A stretch of DNA of 64,000 nucleotides from Neoscytalidium dimidiatum. Taxonomy: Eukaryota > Ascomycota > Dothideomycetes > Botryosphaeriales > Botryosphaeriaceae. The stretch is from the NCBI GenBank assembly GCA_037367355.1, contig CM074704.1:868001-932000 (forward strand). The letters are read 5' to 3'. A program made the translations under genes and the position numbers. Under the pieces are notes generated by a model. It did no database searches. It saw only the letters and a list, made by a program, of their open reading frames with translations, and was not told where the DNA came from. Of the stretch, positions 20,929-30,780 are shown piece after piece (the first letter of the stretch is position 1; every line of letters begins with the position of its first letter).

Positions 20929-21578
20929 AAATTGTGGTCGAGAATGTATTGGGCTGGGCCTGATACGGGGGGGAAAGGATCTTGCAGTCTGAGGCAGGCG
21001 GATTCATCTCCCGGTGGCGTTGGATGTATGGCTGTGTCTTCTTTTTCTTCTTCATGATTTTGACGAGTGACTGTACAGTCTTTACGGATATTTCGTGTTT
21101 ATAGTTACGCGCATCATGTACGATATCCAACTTGCGTGAGCTCGATGTGGGCAGCTTAGTTGTTAAGCGACCTACCACAGAGGTTGGTTGTATTCAAGCA
21201 ATCCCATGAACATTACTATTGAGAAATCCTCAGTTTTGAGATTTATTGATGTGGTCAGACGACATGTTACTGGACAGGACGATGGAGCCAAAGGTTTATG
21301 TCAGCAGTATGGTGTTTGGTTCAGCGGGCGATGACGTGACCGAAGAAGTGGCGTGTGCGTCTCCTCGGAGGAAGCTTTTCGGCGGGCGACGGGCTGCAGG
21401 CGGCGGGGCATATCAATCAGTTCGATCAGATTACTCTTCAACTCACCACTACCGTCACTTTTAACCTTTTGCACGCCACCGAAAACCTCACCTCCACCCC
21501 AATCCCCCTCAGACGTACCCCGTGCAGACCGTTCGACACTACCACGACCTTCCGATTCCGATCCTTGCGCACGCCACC
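20929..21578. other. intergenic
   Basis: Holds the 3' UTR of the secreted protein and the promoter of the glutaredoxin gene. No coding signal recognised. Confidence 0.5.
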
Positions 21579-22559
21579 ATGAGCGCCCCGACGGCAACCG
21601 TCACCGAAATCACCACCGAGGCCGACTTCGCGCAGTACACGTCGAGCTTCCCGCCCAATGCGCTGCTGGTCGTCTATTTCCACGCGCCATGGGCGGCGCC
21701 TTGCAAGCAGATGACCACGGTGCTCGAGACCCTCGCGTCGACATACACGGTCGAGTCGCCGCCGTCCATCGGCTTCGTTTCGATAAACGCGGAGGAGCTG
21801 CCCGAGGTGTCGGAGGCGTACGACGTGACGGCGGTGCCGTACATCGTGCTGCAGAAGGGCGGGCAGACGGTCGACACGGTGTCCGGTAGCGACGCCTCCA
21901 AGGTGCGCGCCGCCGTCGAGAAGCACGCCGGCAAGAGCGGCAACCCGGGCAAGCTGGGCCTGCCGCCGCCGCAGGCCGTGACCAAGCCCGCTGAGCCGGC
22001 TGGCACGAACGGCAACGCCGCTCAGAATCTCGCCGGCCACGCGCCCGAGCAGGCCAGTAAAGAGGAACTGTTCGCGCGGCTGGACGGCCTCGTCAAGGCG
22101 GCGCCGGTGATGCTGTTCATGAAGGGCACGCCCAGCGCGCCGCAGTGCGGCTTCAGCCGGCAGACGGTCGGCATACTGCGGGAAAAGGGCATACGGTACG
22201 GCTTCTTCAACATCCTGGCCGACGACGAGGTTAGGCAAGGGCTCAAGGAGTACGCGGACTGGCCGACCTTTCCCCAGCTTTGGGTCGGCGGCGAGCTTGT
22301 GGGCGGATTGGATATCGTAAGTTCAATTAAACCCCTCTTTTCCCCAATCTCATCATTCTCGACGTGCAGCGTGCGAAATGCGCCTTGTTGCCACGAGCAC
22401 GGCATCTAGTGTGGGTTGTCGGGCTTGGCTGACACAAGGCCTGCTTAGGTTCGCGAGGAGTTCGAGAACAACCCCGAGTTCTTGAAGGAATACGCTGTCA
22501 GCCCAGCACGGAATGGCGGCGGTCCTGCATCCGCAGATGCGCAAGCGCAGGCAGCGTGA
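21579..22559 (+). CDS. monothiol multidomain glutaredoxin, Grx3/Grx4 type
   Basis: Two exons, 21579-22316 and 22449-22559 (132-nt intron), 282 residues. N-terminal thioredoxin-like domain (residues about 10-115) with LLVVYFHAPWAAPCKQMTTV, in which the usual WC--C site is reduced to a single Cys, as in Grx3/4, and YDVTAVPYIVLQKGG with the cis-Pro loop. A Pro/Ala linker follows. The glutaredoxin domain (about 168-260) has PVMLFMKGTPSAPQCGFSRQ, the monothiol CGFS active site that holds a 2Fe-2S cluster with glutathione, then WPTFPQLWVGGELVGGLDI at the TVP-type loop. Exon 2 gives VREEFENNPEFLKEYAVS and a Ser/Ala-rich end. These proteins act in cytosolic iron sensing and cluster trafficking, which links loosely to the MMS19 homologue 4 kb away. 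Confidence 0.93.
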
Positions 22560-25375
22560 GCAGCTGCTGTGCAATGGTCAATGAAATTGGAACTTTGACG
22601 GCGTTCTCGGCCGGGGAAATGACGACTAACATGGCGGGAAACCAAAAACGTGATCGAGCATCCGTAGCAGCAGATACCACCCTCCTATCAATGAGTAGCA
22701 TATGACCTTATGCGCCAAGACGACAACGGCCCGAGAAACTCAATCGGTACTAAGATTTTCGTGTAAGCGACAAGCTCTAGGTGCATGTAGTCTCTATTTA
22801 CGCCACACGTGGGCCCCGTGGCTCTCCTTATGTATTTGTGTAACTACATTTGAGTTTTGACAAATCGAGACTTTGAAGCAAGGCTGATCGCAAGGCTATG
22901 AGTCTTGATGGCCTTGCTCCCTAAGCCATCCGAAGATCCGTTATTCACCAGATTGGCGAAGTGCGCTGTGAAAGTAATCTCGACTGTGCCGCTTGCGCGG
23001 TTAATGGATGTTTTGGATTGGACCGACAGGCTGGACGCGATGCGGCGTATGCGGCGCATGCGGCGCGTAACTCACGTGCCTTTGGAAAGGGAGACCGCTA
23101 AATACTGTGCCCATCTCCTGTGTGGCTTTCAGGTTTGGATCTGACGCTTTGACTATTGGTCCACGTTGTCGAACTACTGTGAGTGACAATCCACAAAGCG
23201 GTGATATTCTGCGCAGGATGCTGCTCAAATGACAGCAGCAACAGCGGTAGGGCAATCCTTTTGACGCAGCATGCACCACGACTCACGCGCGCATCCAGAC
23301 ACACAGCACGCAGCGAAATAAGCAGCGACCCGTCCGCCCCCGTCCACGCCCTGGAGGCCTGACAGTGCAGGCTGGGCACGTGTATGCACGACGCACGATA
23401 CGTCTGCGGCCGGAGATTGCCTGACCAAGGGGGCCGGGTGTGTGTCCGCGCAGAAGGCGCGCGAGCTTCGAAAATGCAAGATGGGAATCGGCAACCACTC
23501 GTCAGACGTCCGGTCCAGACCTTACAGGCCGCAATTATAGTGCCGCAACACGCGGGCAGAGCAGCAGAAACCCACCCACGAACCGGCGGCGCGCGGTGGA
23601 GCATGCCGGCCGCGCATGGCCTCGCGTATGGGGCCGCGACAGCCGGGTGCCGACGACAGGCGTACGCGTCCGGACCGTTGAAGCAGAGCTGGTACGCTAC
23701 CGACGCGGGGGGATGAAAAATTGAAATAGTGCGGGAGCGATGGTGGGCAAGATGGCAAAGTGACAAGCTCTGGGCTGACGTGCAGCAATATGGGAAGCGG
23801 AAAGAGACGGGCGATCGACACGGCGCGTCAAAAGCATGCAAGAGGTGGGATTTGTGTGGACAGCAGGTGTTGGCGAGCGGGATGCGCCCTGACAGCGGGC
23901 GCCGTCTGCTTGGGGGGACCTGGGCCACACGTGATGGACTCGCAGCCGGGGGCCTGTCGGCTGGCAGCGCCTCGCCTGGTTCCAGCATCAAACACTGTTT
24001 CTTGGCTCTGTCAAAGCCACAACGGCAGCACGGCAGGACGCCGGAAACGCCGCCTGTTTTGGCGGATCTTTCGACGGCAGGCGCAGGCAGTGGCCCTCGG
24101 CCGCCGCTGTGAGACGGTCGGCTAGGGGGCCTCTAGGGCCCGCGGCGACGAGGCTGAATTCTGAAACCGACCAGCGCTGAGCGTGCCCGCTCTCACCTCC
24201 TCTCGACCCCTTGGCCGTGCTTGCTCGTCGCACCGCGTCCGCCCAACGCGAACGCCCACTGGACCGTCCAGCGCATGAGCGCAATCTCTGGCCCGCCCGA
24301 GCTATGCCCTCCGAGGCCCATCGCTGCCGCTTTCGTGTGCGCCTTCGCCGAGTTTCGAGCCGGTGTTTACACCCTGCCGCCAAGCTCGACCGCGACAGCA
24401 ATGCCACTGGTCCACACCACCTCGCGCCTGCGCTCTGCTCCGCTTCGGTCCTCGCGAGCTCAGGAGAGGCCTGCTGGCCGCTGATCTGCGCCTGGATAGC
24501 GGCCCCCTCGGGCGTTTCACGCGGCGGCCTGGGGTCCTGGAAGCAGCATGGCCGGTGATGCAGAGAATGCACAACATGGGCTTGTGGGGAGCGCCTGCGC
24601 GCACAGCATGTTTCGCCCCCTGCGCCGAAATGGCAGAGTCACGACGCACGCTGTGGCTGCAATGCGTCGTGCTATAATGCATTGGCACTCCCCTCCCCCT
24701 CCCATGTTCTTGTGCTTTGAAAGTTTTGCTTCTGCTTCGCCCGTCCGCGCTTTGATATACGGCCTTTTCTTCTCCTTCTCTCTCTTTTAGTATCTAATAT
24801 TCCCCTCCTTTCACTCCTCTCCCCCACGCCACTCTCGTTCCTAGTATCCTCGGGTCCGTGCCGGCACGTTCACCGTCGTTGAGCTCGTCTGACCTTCCTT
24901 TGCAATCCTCTGCCTGGTGCCAGGAGAAGCCTCAGCCTTCCCCTCGGTCTCGACGTGTTGATGTGAGTACTGACAGCTGGTCTCGAGCCATCAAAAACAT
25001 TTGGTTTCATTGTCTCTATTCGTCTGTGGCGCGGTGGTTCACGGCTTCGGTTTCCTTCTCGTCTTGAGAGTATGTGAGGTGCTGGCGGCGTCTCAGGCCG
25101 CCTAGAATGGGAGTCGTAGCCTCAATGTGAAGCAACAAGTCTTATGCTGTCCCTTTCAAATACCTCCGCCGTTTCGTCACAGCTAGCCATTGCGCCTAGC
25201 TCTTGGCCTTCATGCCTCACGTCCTCTTGCTCTGAACTTGCATAGAATTAACTGTTTTCTACAGCACGCTCCTTGAAGCTCGTCACCGTCCACGCTCTCT
25301 CATAACTGCAAGGTCTACTGCGGTCCCACTCCTTTCAACGACCGGCGTCTCAACCTACCTATTCAATCTTTCAAT
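22560..25375. other. 2.8 kb GC-rich intergenic, upstream of subtilase
   Basis: No gene I can defend. The GC-rich part (about 23000-24700) carries long open frames on several strands, including 297 codons on the minus strand at 23098-23991 and 194 codons at 23988-24572. All are Arg/Pro/Ala/Cys-rich with no motif and overlap one another. From 24680 to 25370 the DNA becomes pyrimidine-rich (TTCTCC and CCTTTC tracts), typical of a fungal core promoter and long 5' UTR for the subtilase; a 5'-UTR intron is possible. A mini-tandem of ATGCGGCG (three copies) is at about 23040-23066. Confidence 0.5.
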
Positions 25376-26968
25376 ATGAAGGCCGTTACGGCTTCCATCG
25401 CTCTCTCTACGGCCCTTTGGTCGACCGCTGCTGTTGCAGCTCCAGCCCCGGCCTGGTGGGGGAACTTCGGGTACATTGGCCGCTACAAGAGCTGGGCTCA
25501 CGAGGATGCTTCCTTTGAGTCCACCGCTTCCGCTTCTCCGTCTGGCACGCCCGCCTCGGTTGCCGAAGCCGCGGCCGCGACTCCTTCGACTTCGCATGAG
25601 AGCGGAGGCGATGAGTTCGTTGTTATGTTCGACGCAGAAAACCCTACCCCACCTGAGGTGGAGGAGGTGCTCAAGAAGCTTGAGCTTTCGTCTAATCACT
25701 CCGATGTTGTATACACCTTCAACAACTCCGCCTTCCGTGGATTCAGCGCCAAGATGAAGGACCACTGCGTTTCCGCATTGAACGGCATGGCCGAGATCGC
25801 GTCCGTTGAGAAGAAGCTTTCCATTACGTCCCAGGACGTCAAGACCCGTGCGGGCTCGCCGTGGGGTCTGCAGCGCATTTCTTCCCTTGGCACCGTTTCT
25901 GGTGACGACCAGACCTTGAACTTCACGTACGCATTCGAGGATTCCACGCTAGGCAAGGGTGTCGACATCTACGTTGTTGACACTGGTATCAACATCGACC
26001 ACGTCGTTTTCGGTGGAAGGGCCCGCAACGGATTCGCCGCAGCAGACTTCAATGGCAACTTCACCGACGGTGCCGGCCACGGTACGCACGTTGCGGGTAC
26101 CGCTGCCGGTGCTACCCTCGGTGTCGCTTCCGCCGCCAACATCATCGCCGTCAAGGTTCTTGACGCTCAGGGCGGTGGCAGCTCCTCCGACACCATTGCC
26201 GGCATCGACTGGGTCATCCAGCAGCACGACAAGCGCAAGAGTGACCCCGACTTTGTTGCCAGCGTCCTGAGCATGTCTTTCGGTACCGACGAGGTCTCGG
26301 ACTCCCTGACCAACGCCATCAAGCAAGCTGTCTCCGTCGGCATCCACGCATCGGTTGCCGCCGGCAACAAGGGCGTCGATGCGTGCACGTCGTCGCCGGC
26401 CAACGCGGGCGGCAGCTCGGGCGGTGCCGTTACCGTCGGCTCGATCGGCATTACGGACGAGGTGTCCAGCTTCTCGAACACGGGCACGTGCGTCGACGTG
26501 TTCGCCCCCGGTGAGAACATCCTGTCCTCTTACATCGGCGGCGACAACGTCGTCCAGTACCTCGATGGCACTAGCATGGCTTGCCCGCACGTCTCCGGCG
26601 TCATGGCGTACCTGCTCGCCAAGGATGAAACCCTGCGCGACCCGGCCGCCATGAAGTCGCACCTGACCTCCACCGCCATCAACAACCTCGTTACGGGCAG
26701 CGTGCTGAGCAACACCGAGAAGGTGTTGGTCAACAACGGTGTGCTTGTGCAGCTGGTGAAGCGTGAGGACGAGGAGTCGTCGGAGTCGAGCAACTTGAGC
26801 AGCGGCGGCTCTTCCTCCTCTTCCTCTTCTGACCTGGGCGGCTTCACCCTGACGTCCGATGAGAAGAAGACCTGGTTCAAGAGGCAGGGTGAGTCTGCCG
26901 GCTCCAGCAGCTCCTCTGCCCTGGGTGACTTCGTTCTCACGGGTGACGAGAAGAAGACGTGGTTTTAG
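25376..26968 (+). CDS. secreted subtilisin-like serine protease (S8, proteinase K family) with repeated C-terminal tail
   Basis: Intronless, 530 residues. Signal peptide (residues 1-22), a head APAWWGNFGYIGRYKSW, a Ser/Ala linker, then an inhibitor-I9 propeptide (about 81-160, FVVMFDAENPTPPEVEEV). Catalytic domain: Asp near 201 (VDIYVVDTGINIDHVVF), His near 238 (GHGTHVAGTAAG), oxyanion Asn in SVAAGNKGVDACTSSPAN, Ser near 400 (DGTSMACPHVSGVMAYLLA). Complete triad, so active. The tail after about 460 is unusual: VKR at 463, an acidic/Ser-rich spacer, DLGGFTLTSDEKKTWF, KR at 502-503, a Ser spacer, then ALGDFVLTGDEKKTWF at the very C-terminus. The two 15-residue repeats are each preceded by a dibasic site that a Kex2-type protease could cut. 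Product: extracellular or vacuolar endoprotease for nutrition or host protein breakdown. Confidence 0.93.
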   Translation: MKAVTASIALSTALWSTAAVAAPAPAWWGNFGYIGRYKSWAHEDASFESTASASPSGTPASVAEAAAATPSTSHESGGDEFVVMFDAENPTPPEVEEVLKKLELSSNHSDVVYTFNNSAFRGFSAKMKDHCVSALNGMAEIASVEKKLSITSQDVKTRAGSPWGLQRISSLGTVSGDDQTLNFTYAFEDSTLGKGVDIYVVDTGINIDHVVFGGRARNGFAAADFNGNFTDGAGHGTHVAGTAAGATLGVASAANIIAVKVLDAQGGGSSSDTIAGIDWVIQQHDKRKSDPDFVASVLSMSFGTDEVSDSLTNAIKQAVSVGIHASVAAGNKGVDACTSSPANAGGSSGGAVTVGSIGITDEVSSFSNTGTCVDVFAPGENILSSYIGGDNVVQYLDGTSMACPHVSGVMAYLLAKDETLRDPAAMKSHLTSTAINNLVTGSVLSNTEKVLVNNGVLVQLVKREDEESSESSNLSSGGSSSSSSSDLGGFTLTSDEKKTWFKRQGESAGSSSSSALGDFVLTGDEKKTWF

Positions 26969-28518
26969 ACAAGAATACAGGGGTCGAAAAAAAAAAGAAG
27001 AGAATAAATCAAAGTTAAAGACAGCTTATTGATTAGCATGCAGCGCATAGATTTCCATTATTTTGTTTGATATCATCATCTTGGCTTCCTGTATAATACT
27101 TTCCCTACATACCTCTTACATACCACCCCTTTCCTTCTCCCCCTACCCTACCCCGCTTTCCTTCGATCGCGGGGTGGAAAATATGTATAGATTCGGGTAA
27201 TAGCTGCGACGCTCGGCGCATGGGGAAAGCGTCATTTCTTTGTCATTCCTTTTCCGTCCACCTGCGAAGAGGAGGAGGGGAAAAGATCCGAAAGGTGTTT
27301 GCGGTAGAAAGAAAGAGGAGAGATGCGAAGATGGGGGATTATGGAGCAGGACTTTTCATCTATATCGATTTTTCATGCACGTTGCGTTTTCAAACGTCAT
27401 GGATGGGGTTTCCCGGAGAAGGGCGGCATAAAGTTTTGGACTTCTAGTTGTTACAGACCCGCCCTTCTCGGTTTCGATGAGAAAGAGAAAGCGATGATAA
27501 AATTGTTCTTTCTTCCAAACCTCGTGCCATTGGTCCATTCGGTGCTTGTGTATGTGAAGCGTGGATGGGACGTCAGAAGTCGAGTGTGGAGAAGCGCGAT
27601 TTCGCGCGATGCCTGAGGCACTTGGCTAAATTCCGGCATTTTGGGGAGGTGTAGCGTGTTTTTGTCAGCCTCAACTTATATGGTACGTGCATAGCGACCT
27701 CTGGTGTTGAAAGGGGAGAGTTTTCAGGTGCGACGCAGTGCACGACAGCTTTTGGTGACTGAGGGGACGACGTCGCAATAAACTCTTTTCCCCAGACGCT
27801 ACCCGCCGCTTCCATTGCATCGGGTTCGGGGGGTCTCGGATTCGTCTAGCCAGCGGCGTGGGATTGCGGCACAGCTGTTTGTGATTTCATTTCTTTCGGA
27901 TTTGCAATGGCGTTGACGGCATCACGTGCTCGAAGCGCTCGGGACTTGCAGATTCGGCAAAGGTGGGGACGTGACGGGGAGGCGCAGGCGGCACAGCTCG
28001 AGAACAGCTTGACGCTCCTTCCTCATTCTACAATCAACCTCATGCTGACCATACGGTACCTTTTCCACTCATCTATGTTGCAGACAAGCGCCGGTGGCAC
28101 TCTCGTTGTCTTCTGCAGCAGCGGGTGCGCTGTGCGGAAGCAACCATGCGGTCGTTGCTGTGCCTCTGGAGCCACGTCGTGCAGAGTCCTGCACGATGCC
28201 TCCAGCGTCCCCCGAAAGGCACTACTCCGACCACTACCTTTCCTGTAAAATCCTCATACGCTCTGCGACCGCATTCTTCAAAGCTCGCCATGCGTGCCCA
28301 AATATAGCGAGGCTGCCTGTCGCCTCGCCAGTCGCGGACCCAGTGCATCCAGCCAGTCAGAGCGCGGCGCTACCAAGGGTCGGCGCTTAGAGAGCGCTGT
28401 GCCGCAATACGCTGCTGTATACATACCCTCTACGAGTACCATGATTTCGTAGCTCAAATGCTCTGCAGTAGCAATGGATTGCCGTCTTCTGACTTTTTCT
28501 GCGTAATTGTGCTGCGAA
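26969..28518. other. intergenic
   Basis: 1.5 kb between subtilase and DUF3433 gene. The first 200 bases are AT-rich 3' UTR with A-runs. Short frames at 27220-27616 and 27907-28390 have no motif. Nothing supported. Confidence 0.5.
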
Positions 28519-30746
28519 ATGCGGTTGCCCGGTTTTTGGAAGAGACGGAGGCCTGCCGCGGGCAGTGATGAGGAGGAAGACGTTGCCGCCCGCAACCCTC
28601 AATCGTCAAATGCGGGCCGGGACAACGACAGCATTGCGGCAGCTTACTTTTCAGGGCAAGAAGACGGTGCGAGGCCTGAGATAAGAAGAACGGACAGCGC
28701 CAACAGCCACACATCGTACTCTCCGCCATCGCCGGGGAACCCTGCCGGGGCAAGCAGCAGTACCAACATCGACGATCTGGAATACAGACTCTGGACGCCC
28801 TTCTTCCTTCGGAGACTCTTTCTGTTCGCCCTCATCGCCTTATTTGTTGTGATTGGCATCGCTTTGGGCGTTTTGTTCAGTCAGTCGAGCCGCCACAATG
28901 GCCTCAGCACTGCCAGGGAGGGCTACTACTATCTCTGGACGTACGGACCTACAGCAGGTACAACCAATTTGCCCTGGAGACGGAAGATCATGTCGGTCTA
29001 ACTCAATCCAGTGTTCACCTCGATTGCCGCACTGTGGGCGCAAGTGGAGTACCGCTCCAAGCAGCTGATGCCATGGAATTTGCTCCAACGCGCTCCACAG
29101 CGCTGCGAGACCAGCCTGTTGCTCGACTACGTAGACCCGATGAACGTGGTCAGCCTATTCCATTCGCTGCGCAGATCGCACTTCTTCGTCTCCGTAGCCA
29201 TTACCGGCGCGCTGATTGTCCAGCTCATGGTCGTCCTGTCCAGCGGCTTGTTCGAGGCGATTACCGTTACGGTCACTAAGGAAGACGCATCACTGATGGC
29301 GACGGACGTGTTCACCGGGGATTACAACGACACTATCACCTCAAGACCGGCTACAGTCATCTATGGAAATCTGTTGTACAATTTGTCGTATCCCCTGGGC
29401 ACCACTCAGGATTATGCCTACCAGTTGTTCGACACCTCGCATTGTAAGCCCAGGGCTTCAATATGTCCCTCTTCCTTACAGATTTACTTACTTATACTAC
29501 GCCAGCATCTGTAAAAAGCTTATCTGCCATCGTCGACGTCTTCTCCGCAGATCTAGACTGCACGACTGCCAGCGTTGACCAAGTAACCCAGGGATTCTAC
29601 GGCGGATTGACGGATAACCCGCTCATCGACGACATCAGCTTCACAGTCACGACCGACAGCGATGCGCGGAACGTGTGGCTATCGGCCACGGACGGCAGTA
29701 ACTGCACCGGGTTAGTAGCCAAAGTCAGGCGTGGCCATGCGTGGGCGTACAACGGCAGCTACTGCGGCGAACAGCAGCCCGAGGGGGCGGAAAGGAATCG
29801 CTTGGTTTTCGTCTCCGGGACATGGAATAGCGATGCCACGTCGACGCTTAGCGTGTATGATGGCTTGACGACGAGCACGGCCGGTTTGATACCGGGGACC
29901 TTGTTGGCTGGCAAGTCGTCTACAACCAGGGGAGTGACACCCTCCACGACTAGGGCATTCTCCACAGCTAGCACTTCTTCCGCTAGAAGCAGATCGACCT
30001 CAACCGAAGGAAATGACATCCAGCTAGATGACCCTACAGTGATATCCAACGACGTTTTCATCCAAACGGCTCCGAGAAGCGAATCCACCCTGTCCAATGA
30101 CGTCTTCATCCAAACGGCTGCAAAGACCACAACTTCCTCTTCTTCCTCCGCTACAAGCTCCTCCGACTACGACATCCAACTCGACGACCCTGTCAACGAC
30201 ATCTCTGCCAGCATAGTCATGGGCAAACGCGCCACTACCGCCTCTCCGTCTAGTACGACCAGCACAAGCAGCACCAGCACCGGTTCACCAACCTTCTACG
30301 TCCTCCCAACCACCAGCTACACGCCTTCCGTGGCCTTCATCTGCACCCCGCGCTACAGCATTCGCAAGGCCAACGTGACACTCAGCAGGACGGCCAGCGA
30401 TGCCAACATCAATACCAACACCGCTTCCAACAGCAGTGATGGTCTCGCCTTCGCCAACATGACGCTGCTCGAAGGCGACGATGCGGACGAGCGGCAGCTG
30501 GACGGCGGCTTCGCAGCCTGGACGATCATGAGCCCGGTCTTCATGGCGATGGAGCTAGCGGATGCAGAGCTGCAGAACGGCGGGTTACTGAGCTACATCG
30601 ATACGCTGGCTCCCACCGTCCCTGACGGCGAGACCGAGCAGGACAGGCTGATCAAGGGGCTGAGGCAGACGTTCCGCTCCATCTCAGCGCAGGTGGCTAG
30701 CACGTACCTGACGAGGAATATCACTCAATTGCAGGTGGAAGGGAAC

Positions 30747-30780
<34 letters not shown>

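Noticed and set aside
23098..23991. 297-codon minus frame in the GC-rich gap
   Set aside because: Cys/Pro/Arg/His-rich, no motif, overlaps other open frames; expected by chance at this GC content.
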